This document shows positions 15,865 through 24,064 of a DNA stretch of 64,000 bases, piece by piece. Source of the stretch: Ignavibacterium sp. (GTDB lineage: Bacteria > Bacteroidota > Ignavibacteria > Ignavibacteriales > Ignavibacteriaceae). Location: positions 1,987,016-2,051,015 of the forward strand of contig JAVSMP010000001.1 of the NCBI GenBank assembly GCA_032027145.1, given 5' to 3'. The number at the start of each line of letters is the position of its first letter. Within the stretch, counting starts at the first letter, position 1. The translations under genes were made by a program, and so were the position numbers. The notes under the pieces are model-generated. The model made no database searches, was not told where the DNA came from, and worked only from the letters and a program-made list of their open reading frames with translations.

Positions 15865-16653
15865 TCACCTGGATTTGTTTTGTTTTACAAACTCTGCGAG
15901 ATTAATAAAGTCATCAACATTAAACTGCTCTGCACGATTTGATAAGTCTATACCGCACCCGCTAAAATCTATATCGGCAAATATACTATTGCTCAGGGAA
16001 TTTTTTAATATTTTTCTTCTGTTTCCGAATGATGATTTTACTACAGATTTAAATATTGAATTAAACTCAGTGTCCGTTCTTTTCTCATCAAAATAAATAT
16101 GCACTATTGCAGAATCAACATTTGGTTTCGGGTAAAACACATTTCTGGATACTTTAAATACTAATTCTGCTTTACCGAAATAATTCAGTAATACTGAAAG
16201 AATTCCGTAATCTTTAGTCCCGATTTTTGCAGTCATTCTTTTAGCAACTTCAAACTGAACCATTAAAACTGCATCTTTAATAATTCTGTTATTATCAAAA
16301 AGCTTAAAGAGTATCGGTGATGTAATGTTATAGGGGATATTTCCAACAACTCTGATTTTATTTTTATTCTTCTGAAAAATTTCTGACAAATCAATTTCAA
16401 GAAAATCCTGCTGAATGATCTTCATAACCTTAAAGCGGTTTATCAGATCCTCAATTACTCTTTTATCAATTTCTACTGCATAAAAAGTTGAATTAAAGTT
16501 AACTAAATATTGAGTAAGTGCTCCTTGCCCAGGACCTATTTCTATGATAACATCATTTTCTTTTGGTTCAATTTCAGAAATGATCTTCCTGATTATATTT
16601 TGATCCTGCAGATAGTTTTGACCGAAGCGTTTTAATGGTATTATTCTACTCAT
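15865..16653 (-). CDS. rsmA: 16S rRNA (adenine(1518)-N6/adenine(1519)-N6)-dimethyltransferase
   Basis: RsmA (KsgA) dimethylates two adjacent adenines near the 3' end of 16S rRNA during small-subunit assembly. The 262-residue protein has the family opening RFGQNYLQDQNIIRKI, the SAM-binding IEIGPGQGALT, the AVEID motif, the VVGNIPYNITSPILF catalytic motif at about 100-115 and the C-terminal FYPKPNVDSAIVH and SSFGNRRKILKNSL. It is the first gene of the operon and is divergent from the ROK gene. Confidence 0.97.
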   Translation of the reverse strand: MSRIIPLKRFGQNYLQDQNIIRKIISEIEPKENDVIIEIGPGQGALTQYLVNFNSTFYAVEIDKRVIEDLINRFKVMKIIQQDFLEIDLSEIFQKNKNKIRVVGNIPYNITSPILFKLFDNNRIIKDAVLMVQFEVAKRMTAKIGTKDYGILSVLLNYFGKAELVFKVSRNVFYPKPNVDSAIVHIYFDEKRTDTEFNSIFKSVVKSSFGNRRKILKNSLSNSIFADIDFSGCGIDLSNRAEQFNVDDFINLAEFVKQNKSR

Positions 16654-16775
16654 AATTTCAATTACTGTGTGGTAAAAAATAAGGATTTATTTTTTAATCC
16701 CGTAAAGCGGTTTGTATAAGAAATAAATATCAAATAGTTTTTGTAGAGACTTTTTAACAATTAACAGGAGTTTTA

Positions 16776-17753
16776 ATGCCGGAAAAATTTGTAGTAAGTA
16801 TAGATATGGGAGGCACAAAAATCCTTGCATCAGTGATTAATTCAAACAAGGGGATTGTTGCCAGACACAAAAAACCTACTAATATTAACAGTGGAACAAA
16901 AGAGTATGTTAAAGACACTGCAGAACTTATCCATAAAGTGGTTAAATCATCAGGATTAAAAAAACATAATATCGCTGCAGTATGTCTCGGTGTTCCCGGA
17001 TCAGTAAATCCGAATACCGGGGTAATTGGATTAGCACCAAATCTTGGGATAAAAAATTTCAGGATGAAAGCAGAGCTGCAGAAATTAATTCCATATCCGG
17101 TTTTACTAGAAAATGATGTTAATCTTGGTGCCCTTGGCATTAAAAATTTTGGGATTGGAAAAAAATCAAATAATATGCTCGCGGTTTTTATCGGCACCGG
17201 TATAGGCGGAGGTATTGTTATCAATAACAAATTATACCGCGGTTCCACTTTTGTTGCTGGCGAAATAGGACATATTCTTGTTCAGAAAAACGGACCAATG
17301 TGCGGCTGCGGAAAGAAAGGCTGTTTTGAAGCAATGGCAAGCAGAACCGCAATTGTTAATCAGATAGAATATGATATTAAAAAATTAAAAAAGAAAAGCA
17401 TCCTTTCAGAACTTATTAGGTCAAAGCAAAGAATTAAAAGCAGTGAATTACAAAATGCAGTTTTAAAAGGAGATAGAGTTACAATAAAACGAATGACTGA
17501 CGCCTGCAAAGTAATTGGAGAAGTACTTGGGAGTGTCTGCAGTTTAATGAATTTCGATATGATAGTTTTGGGCGGCGGGGTAGTTGAGGCATTGGGTGAT
17601 TTTATGCTTCCAATAATAAAGGTGGAATTTAAAAAACAAGTTTTTAGTGTTTCCGGTAAAGGAGTAAAAATTGTTACTTCTAAACTGGGTGATGATGCTG
17701 CTATTTATGGCGGGCTGGCTTTAGCAGAAGAATATTTTGGTAGAAAGTTTTAA
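16776..17753 (+). CDS. ROK family sugar kinase (glucokinase-like)
   Basis: This is an ATP-dependent hexokinase-fold kinase of 325 residues, most likely a glucokinase or N-acylhexosamine kinase. Phosphate-binding DMGGTK is at 10-15, the catalytic aspartate D114 lies in ENDVN, the sugar-contacting histidine is H166 in GEIGHILV, and the ROK zinc motif is C176-x-C178-x4-C183 (CGCGKKGC). The zinc motif and the lack of a DNA-binding domain favour an enzyme over a repressor. ATG 16776 has AGGAG six bases upstream. Its last four bases overlap convergently with the ABC-F gene. Confidence 0.93.
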   Translation: MPEKFVVSIDMGGTKILASVINSNKGIVARHKKPTNINSGTKEYVKDTAELIHKVVKSSGLKKHNIAAVCLGVPGSVNPNTGVIGLAPNLGIKNFRMKAELQKLIPYPVLLENDVNLGALGIKNFGIGKKSNNMLAVFIGTGIGGGIVINNKLYRGSTFVAGEIGHILVQKNGPMCGCGKKGCFEAMASRTAIVNQIEYDIKKLKKKSILSELIRSKQRIKSSELQNAVLKGDRVTIKRMTDACKVIGEVLGSVCSLMNFDMIVLGGGVVEALGDFMLPIIKVEFKKQVFSVSGKGVKIVTSKLGDDAAIYGGLALAEEYFGRKF

Positions 17754-19705
17754 GTGAATTGAGATTCAATCTTAATTAATTTCTCATTAAGTTCTTCCCA
17801 CTTTTTCATCGCAAGTTCCAGATCAGACTTTGTCTGGTTTAAGTATTTGGTTGTCTCTTTAGCAATTTCTCCTTTTGAATAGATAACCGGATCAGCAAGT
17901 TTTATTTCTAATTCTTTTATTTTGGTTTCATAAGTATCAATCATACTTTCAACTTTAGAAATTTCTATCACTAAATCTTTGGTTGCCTTATGCTTTTGCT
18001 GACGCAGTTCAGCTTCAATCCTTTTTTGATCTTTTCGATTTGTAATTGTTAATTCTTTTTTATCCTTTCTTGTCTTAACTATATCATCTCTTTCAAAGGT
18101 GGAATGTTCTCTTTTTTCAATAAAGTAATCAATCCCGCCATAGTAAGTTTTAAGATTACCTTTTCTGATGTCAATTACCTTTGTAACAATTGGTCTTAAA
18201 AAATCTATATCGTGTGAAACGAGAACCAATGTTCCGGTAAAATCAATTAATGCCTTTTGCAATATGAGTTTTGAGTTATAGTCCAGATGGTTTGTTGGTT
18301 CATCAAGAATGATAAAATTAGATTTTGTAAGAAGGATTTTGCAAAGCGCAACTCGGCTTTTTTCACCGCCTGAGAGAACCCCGACTTTTTTAAAAACATC
18401 ATCACCTGTAAATAAAAAAGAACCAAGCAATGATCTTAACTGACCAAGAGTCTTTTCTTCATCAATTCCATCAACGGTTTCAATAATTTCCAGCTCAGGA
18501 TCAAGGTTATCTGCAACATCCTGTGCATAATATGATATGATAGTATTGTGTCCAACAATTCTATCGCCGGAATCAAAACCAATTACACCTGCAATAATTT
18601 TTGCAAGTGTTGATTTACCAGCTCCATTAGGTCCTACGAAAGCAATTTTTTCACCTCTCCCAATTTCAAAATCAATTCCTTCAAAAACTTTTATATCGCC
18701 GTATGATTTGAAAATACTGTTCAATTTTACAGGGGTTCTTCCACTCAAAGCAGGCTGAGTGAATTTAATATTAATTTTTGAATTAGATTCAGGCAGCTCA
18801 ATCAATTCAATCTTTTCAAGTTGTTTTATTCTGCTTTGAACTTGTCGTGCTTTTGTAGCCTTATATCTGAAGCGTTCAATGAATTTTTCAGTTTCTTTTA
18901 TTTTATTTTGCTGTTGTTCAAATTGTTGAACTGCTAATTCATCCCGTTCAGCTTTATAGCGCAGATAGGCATCGTAATCACCCTTGAAAGTATAAAACTT
19001 ACCCAGAAAAATTTCCAAAGTTCTGTTAGTTACCTGATTGACAAAATTTTTATCGTGTGATACAATCAGTAAACCGCCTTTATATGCTTTTAAGTAACTG
19101 ATCAGCCATTCAAGCGAATCAATATCAAGGTGATTAGTCGGTTCATCCAATAAAAGTATGTCATTTTGTGAAATAAGAATTTTTGCTAAAGCAATTCTCA
19201 TTTGCCATCCGCCAGAAAACTCATCGGTTAAGCGGTTAAAATCCGACTCTTCAAAACCCAGTCCTATTAAAATCTTTTCAACTTTTGATTGTACAGAATA
19301 AGAATCCATTCCTTCAAGAATATGATGTACTTCGCCAAGTTGGTGAGCAAGGTCCATTTTCTCTTCATCAGAAAGTTCCGGCGCATTAAGTGCATTTGTT
19401 ATTTCTTTCTCTTTATTGTTAAGCTCAACGATATCACTTAATGCTGAAGAAGCTTCTTCAAGTAAAGAATTACCGGAGTGTGTAACATGTTCCTGAGGAA
19501 GATATCCAATGGTGATTCTTTTTTGTTTTAATACTTCACCTGATTCTGGTTGAAGAGAGCCATTTATGATTTTAAGAAGTGATGATTTACCAGTACCGTT
19601 TGCCCCGACAAGTGAGATTTTATCTCCGGATGCGATTTTATAATTGACATCTTTAAAGAGATAATTACCATTGAATTGTAAAGAGATATTTACAAGATCA
19701 ATCAT
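17750..19705 (-). CDS. ABC-F family ATPase (ribosome-associated)
   Basis: ABC-F proteins bind the ribosomal E site and modulate translation rather than transport. The 651-residue protein has two ABC domains and no membrane segment. The first has Walker A GANGTGKSS at 34-42, signature FSGGWQMRIALA and Walker B LLLDEPTNHLD. The second has GPNGAGKST, LSGGEKSRVALC and ILDEPTNHLD. A charged linker (about 235-300) and a C-terminal coiled coil (about 545-650) resemble the Uup/YdiF/YheS branch; I do not assign one. It follows the porZ-like gene by 11 bases on the minus strand and is likely co-transcribed. Confidence 0.93.
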   Translation of the reverse strand: MIDLVNISLQFNGNYLFKDVNYKIASGDKISLVGANGTGKSSLLKIINGSLQPESGEVLKQKRITIGYLPQEHVTHSGNSLLEEASSALSDIVELNNKEKEITNALNAPELSDEEKMDLAHQLGEVHHILEGMDSYSVQSKVEKILIGLGFEESDFNRLTDEFSGGWQMRIALAKILISQNDILLLDEPTNHLDIDSLEWLISYLKAYKGGLLIVSHDKNFVNQVTNRTLEIFLGKFYTFKGDYDAYLRYKAERDELAVQQFEQQQNKIKETEKFIERFRYKATKARQVQSRIKQLEKIELIELPESNSKINIKFTQPALSGRTPVKLNSIFKSYGDIKVFEGIDFEIGRGEKIAFVGPNGAGKSTLAKIIAGVIGFDSGDRIVGHNTIISYYAQDVADNLDPELEIIETVDGIDEEKTLGQLRSLLGSFLFTGDDVFKKVGVLSGGEKSRVALCKILLTKSNFIILDEPTNHLDYNSKLILQKALIDFTGTLVLVSHDIDFLRPIVTKVIDIRKGNLKTYYGGIDYFIEKREHSTFERDDIVKTRKDKKELTITNRKDQKRIEAELRQQKHKATKDLVIEISKVESMIDTYETKIKELEIKLADPVIYSKGEIAKETTKYLNQTKSDLELAMKKWEELNEKLIKIESQFT

Positions 19706-19716
19706 TACAGAAACAA

Positions 19717-21942
19717 CTACTCTCTGATAACTGCTATTTTTCCGGTTTCTACACTATTACCTTCCTGATCGTAGGCGATAACAATATAAACTCCGCTGTT
19801 TACAAGATTTCCATTTTCATCTCTTCCATCCCAAAAAGCAGTTCTGCCGCCTGGTGATGAAAACTGTCTGATAAGTACTCCTGAAACTGAAATAATTTTT
19901 ATATCAGAATTTCTTATCAACCCATCAATGGTAACAAGTTTGGATTCATTGTTTAACCTTAGTGGATTTGGGAAAATTGTTAAGCCGTCAAAACTTTCAA
20001 CAGGTAAAATAGATGGTGTATCGAAGAAAGTTAAACCTTCATCGGTACCTACAAATATTCTACCGGTCTTTTCATCAATAGCTAAACTGGTAATTACATC
20101 AGACGGAAGCGGACTGTTTCTAGAATCAAGAGTTTTCAAGAGCTGTGTTCCATCCGAATTTAAAAGCATAAGCCCTTGATTTGTTCCAAGCCATTTTTGA
20201 TTTAGTGGATCAACTACCATTGCGTTTATTGTTTGCTGTCTGACAGAAAAAGATGTACTGATTTTAAATTGAGGGTTATTTGAGTTTAATACAATACTGG
20301 GATTTGTAATTATATTAACTCCCAGATTTGTTCCTACCCAAACATCACCACGCCTATCAACTACAAGACTTAATACATTGTTGCTTGTTAATCCTTTTAC
20401 AGTGCTTACAAAACCAAAACTATCATCTGATTCATTATTGTAGGTCCCTTTTTCATTAAAGTAATATAAACCCAAGCCTCCGCCGTTTGTCATCAGATAC
20501 CATTTGGTTCCAAAATTATCGATAACGAGATTTTTGAACTCACTAAATTCTCCATATTGTTCAGTAGGATTCTGAAAGCTATACCAAACACTGTCCTTAG
20601 TTAGAAGATAAAGTGATTTTTTATCAGCTGGTCTTAAGTTTAAAATCCATAAATTATTTTTTGAATCCTCAGCAAATGCCGGGATAACAACAAATTTATT
20701 ATTTTGGTTTATGCCAACCATTGGGGTATTATCTGAGTGATATCTAAATATTCCATTAGAATTAATTTTAACAAAACCTTGTCCCCAGCTGCCTGCATAA
20801 ATAGTATTATCACTCGAACAAAAAACAGAATAGTAAGCATTTGTGAAAAGCTCAGGGTGATTTGCTGTGTTATATGTTTCCCAGATTGATCCATCAAAAT
20901 TATACAAGCCCTTACCCGAAACATCCTTTCCGCTTGCAGACCATAAGTTTCCTGTCTTGTCAACGATCATATCAGGAAATTGATTAGCTGCCGGTCCATT
21001 CGGAACAAGTATTCCTGAATCTGTTTGTATTCCTATCTTGGATGATATAATTAAACCATTTGTAGTTGAATAAGCTAACCCGGTTGGATTTCCGCTTACA
21101 CTCTTAATCTCACTTAAATTGTTTCCATCATATAAAAAAACTTTAGTTGAAGTAAGCAGATATAAATCTGAACCTTCAACAATCATATCAAGAATATTAA
21201 TACTTGTCAGCCCGAGATATGTTTGCCATACACTTCCGTTAAATATGGATAATCCTAAACTTGTTGCTGCTATAAGATTTCCATTATAAAAAGCTAATTT
21301 GTTTACAGCACCAGCAGGTAATCCATTGTTTTGATTGTAAACATTCCATGATTCAGGAGCAGAAAGATTAACAGCTCCGGGTTTCTGTATTGCAATACCT
21401 TCTTGAGTAGCCGCATAAATCAAGTCTGTAATCAGAATATGATTAACTTTTATATTTGATGTAAAGGACCCGAACTTAAAGTAAGTATCATAAAAGAAAA
21501 AATTGTTTGCATCAATAACAGAAATTCCGAAATCAGTTGAGATAAAAATGCTATCACCATGTGCAGTTATGCTATTAATTGCTTTATTAGTCTTATCAGA
21601 GTTGAAGATATCCAGTATAGCTTTGAAGCTGTTGCTTTGCGGATTATAAACGTCTATGGTTCCGTTTGCACTTCCAAACCATACTTTATTATTATGATCA
21701 ATAGCAACCGAAAATAAATTTCTGCCAAGCAAACCTTGAGACTTATGATAAGTCTTGTAACCGCTCTCAGCAAAATCGTAATAAAATGCTCCGCCGCTTG
21801 TTGCTGCCCATACTCCGTTTTCAACAATTGTTATACAATTGACGTTTTCCATATTAGCATAATTTTGCCAATTAGTTTGTTGTTGTGCAAAAGCAATTGA
21901 AGATAGAATTAACAAAACAACAATTGATAAGATTCTTTTCAT
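19717..21942 (-). CDS. porZ: PorZ-like type IX secretion component (two propellers + sorting-like domain)
   Basis: PorZ is a surface T9SS protein that works with the sortase PorU. The 741-residue protein has a signal peptide ending IAFAQQ and an N-terminal half with the PorZ signatures NYANMENVNCI, ATSGGAFYYD, SANGTIDVYNP, STDFGISVIDA and an extended region of two-component-regulator-type propeller repeats (VWVGTNLGVNII, KWLGTNQGLML, IFVGTDEGLTFF). Residues 660-741 form a beta-sandwich sorting-like domain (FPNPLRLNNESK, GVYIVIAYDQEG) that lacks the NYPNPFNPTT form of the other cargo. The match to PorZ is by pattern; an alternative is a generic propeller sensor. It heads a two-gene run with the ABC-F gene. 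Confidence 0.72.
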   Translation of the reverse strand: MKRILSIVVLLILSSIAFAQQQTNWQNYANMENVNCITIVENGVWAATSGGAFYYDFAESGYKTYHKSQGLLGRNLFSVAIDHNNKVWFGSANGTIDVYNPQSNSFKAILDIFNSDKTNKAINSITAHGDSIFISTDFGISVIDANNFFFYDTYFKFGSFTSNIKVNHILITDLIYAATQEGIAIQKPGAVNLSAPESWNVYNQNNGLPAGAVNKLAFYNGNLIAATSLGLSIFNGSVWQTYLGLTSINILDMIVEGSDLYLLTSTKVFLYDGNNLSEIKSVSGNPTGLAYSTTNGLIISSKIGIQTDSGILVPNGPAANQFPDMIVDKTGNLWSASGKDVSGKGLYNFDGSIWETYNTANHPELFTNAYYSVFCSSDNTIYAGSWGQGFVKINSNGIFRYHSDNTPMVGINQNNKFVVIPAFAEDSKNNLWILNLRPADKKSLYLLTKDSVWYSFQNPTEQYGEFSEFKNLVIDNFGTKWYLMTNGGGLGLYYFNEKGTYNNESDDSFGFVSTVKGLTSNNVLSLVVDRRGDVWVGTNLGVNIITNPSIVLNSNNPQFKISTSFSVRQQTINAMVVDPLNQKWLGTNQGLMLLNSDGTQLLKTLDSRNSPLPSDVITSLAIDEKTGRIFVGTDEGLTFFDTPSILPVESFDGLTIFPNPLRLNNESKLVTIDGLIRNSDIKIISVSGVLIRQFSSPGGRTAFWDGRDENGNLVNSGVYIVIAYDQEGNSVETGKIAVIRE

Positions 21943-22186
21943 TTTAATTCCCAGAGTTTTTTACGCATTTGCTGTAACATCTATATCCGATTAAATATTG
22001 TTGATGTTAAAATATAACTATTTGGATTTATTTAAAGTGGAAAAATCATACACTGTAAGTGAAAAGATCAGCTTTGTTAAATGAAGATATAACTGAATCA
22101 GAACCTTTATGTCCATTCTTTATTTCGACAAGCAAAACTGTTTATCTAATCAAATTCTTCACTGAAATAAGTAAATGACAATAACA

Positions 22187-23017
22187 TTATGCAGTATTTC
22201 TTAATATTTGTTTGCGCATTGCTTCAACTCTTGAATAAGGTACACAATATTTACCTAGATTATTATAATCGTTTCTATCTCCGCCATGAAAATCTGAACC
22301 ACCACTTTCGAGTAAAAAATACTCATTCACAATTCCTCTGTAATGTTTAATTTGATGCGGCAAGTGTGAGGGATGAATAACTTCAATTCCATCTAAACCG
22401 GCATCAATTAATTCAACCATAATATTATCTGGTAAAGGACCGGGATGAGCAATAAAAGATAAACCACCGGCATCGCTGATTATCTTAAATGCACTTCTGG
22501 GTGATACATGGACTTTTCTTTCATAAGCAGGGCATCCATTGCCGATGTATTTACTAAAAGCCTCAAAGTAATTGCCTACTAATCCATTTAATACCATTGC
22601 TTTTGCAATATGCGGTCTGCCAACTACTGAGTTCTTTGCGATGCTCATAACATCATCAATTGTTAGATGCAAGCCAAGAGTATTAAGTTTTTCAATTATC
22701 CTGATAGCACGTTTAATTCTTTCGGCTCTGAAAAATTTAAGATATTCGCCAAGTTCTTTATTTGCCGGATCAAAAAAATATGCAAGTATATGAACTTCAC
22801 GGTCTCTGATATCTGAGCTGATTTCTAAACCTGGTATTACCTCAACCCCGGATATTTTTCCAATTTCAATAGCTTCAAAAATACCATCAACTGTATCATG
22901 GTCGGTAATACTGATTACATCAATTCCTGCATCTTTAACTTTCAAAATTAATTCTTCAGGTGTATGCTGTCCATCAGAATATTTTGAATGCATATGTAGA
23001 TCAGCTTTTACACTCAT
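22187..23017 (-). CDS. PHP domain phosphoesterase
   Basis: This 276-residue protein belongs to the PHP family, trinuclear-metal phosphoesterases. The first motif DLHMHSKYSDGQHTPEEL supplies H7, H9 and a D, followed by VISITDHDTVDG, FIAHPGPLPD, and a final GGSDFHGG. The arrangement matches the YciV/RNase AM type (3',5'-nucleoside bisphosphate phosphatase/5'-3' exoribonuclease on short RNAs), but the exact substrate is not fixed by sequence. The gene follows the Crp/Fnr regulator by 3 bases and is thus probably co-transcribed with it. Confidence 0.87.
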   Translation of the reverse strand: MSVKADLHMHSKYSDGQHTPEELILKVKDAGIDVISITDHDTVDGIFEAIEIGKISGVEVIPGLEISSDIRDREVHILAYFFDPANKELGEYLKFFRAERIKRAIRIIEKLNTLGLHLTIDDVMSIAKNSVVGRPHIAKAMVLNGLVGNYFEAFSKYIGNGCPAYERKVHVSPRSAFKIISDAGGLSFIAHPGPLPDNIMVELIDAGLDGIEVIHPSHLPHQIKHYRGIVNEYFLLESGGSDFHGGDRNDYNNLGKYCVPYSRVEAMRKQILRNTA

Positions 23018-23020
23018 AAA

Positions 23021-23704
23021 TCAGTGAAACAGTTCTTTAAATTTTTCATAATCGATAATTCTTAATCTGGAACCATCCAATTCAACCAAGCCTTTCTTGG
23101 CAAAAGAATGTAAAGTTCTGGAAATCGTTTCTCTTGATGTACCAGCCATATTAGCCAATTCCTGTTGATAAGGCAGATGGTCAATTTCAACAATACCTTG
23201 TCTAATTTTACCAACTTCATCAGCAATCTGAAGAAGAACAGTTGCAACTTTACCTTCGGCATCTTTTAATGAAAGTGCTTTAATCTTCAAAGTTGCAGCC
23301 CGCAGCCTTTTGGTTAATTCAGTTAAAAGTGCAACTGATACATCCGGATACTTAAAAAGCAAATCTAAAAATTCAGCTCTTTGAATAATAAATATCTTTG
23401 AATCTTCTACAGCTGTTACAGTTGCTGATCTTGCCATACCATCAAGCAGAGACATTTCACCAAAAAAATCTGATTCATTCAGCATAGCCAGGATTACTTC
23501 CTTATCATCATTACTTGATCTGGAAATTTTCACTTTTCCTTCTGCAATCACAAAGAAAGCTGATCCTGTATCCTCTTCATTAAGAATAATGGAGTTCTTT
23601 TTAAATGATTGGATAACACCTGATTTAGCAATCTTTTCAAGTGTTTCTTCTTCTAATTCTGAAAAGATTGGGACATTTGATAGGAATTCTATATTACTTA
23701 ACAA
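23021..23704 (-). CDS. Crp/Fnr family transcriptional regulator
   Basis: This is a 227-residue DNA-binding regulator with an N-terminal cyclic-nucleotide-binding beta roll (about 10-125, including NEEDTGSAFFVIAEGKVKI and FFGEMSLLDGMARSATVTA) and a C-terminal winged helix (about 160-225, LPYQQELANMAGTSRETISRTL). The GEMSLLDGxxRSATV stretch is the phosphate-binding cassette region, so a cyclic nucleotide effector is plausible. No FNR-type cysteine cluster is present. It lies directly upstream of the PHP gene. The 360-bp region in front (23705-24064) may carry its own control. Confidence 0.92.
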   Translation of the reverse strand: MLSNIEFLSNVPIFSELEEETLEKIAKSGVIQSFKKNSIILNEEDTGSAFFVIAEGKVKISRSSNDDKEVILAMLNESDFFGEMSLLDGMARSATVTAVEDSKIFIIQRAEFLDLLFKYPDVSVALLTELTKRLRAATLKIKALSLKDAEGKVATVLLQIADEVGKIRQGIVEIDHLPYQQELANMAGTSRETISRTLHSFAKKGLVELDGSRLRIIDYEKFKELFH

Positions 23705-24064
23705 GTTTTTACCTCTTTCTTAAAATATACATTGCAAAAAATACCTTTGATGATTCATAAAGTCAAATAATTACCTGACTTAATAAGGTAAAGTAGAATA
23801 CAAGCAGAAGTATTAAATTCAAACTTCTGAAAAATTACACTAAGAATTATAGACTGGAGAATGTCATTTGGTCCATATCAGACGATTATTTTTAATTTAT
23901 TTGTTCTGATTCCGAAACTTGTTTCTAATAAACATCATAACAGTTTTTGGTGAGTCTCCAGCAGATAAAAAGATAGTCTTCTAATTTAATTGTTTTTTTA
24001 GCCCGATGTATCTATTTTACCCCGCTTAATTTTTCAAGTTAAATAATACGGAGATTTTTTAATT
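23705..24064. other. 360-bp non-coding gap between divergent genes
   Basis: This stretch separates the Crp/Fnr gene (-) and the PpiD-like gene (+). It is AT-rich with no convincing open frame and no strong hairpin. A loose promoter-like pair (TTGTTC, 17 bp, TCTAAT) occurs near 23906-23934. The only good site is the Shine-Dalgarno-like ACGGAG at 24048-24053 in front of the PpiD-like gene. I see nothing else in it. Confidence 0.5.

Noticed and set aside
16711..16743. Bacteroidota-like promoter (TTTG, 20 bp, TAGTTTTTG) before the ROK gene
   Set aside because: The -7 element has one extra T against TAnnTTTG. In such AT-rich sequence the match is too weak to annotate.
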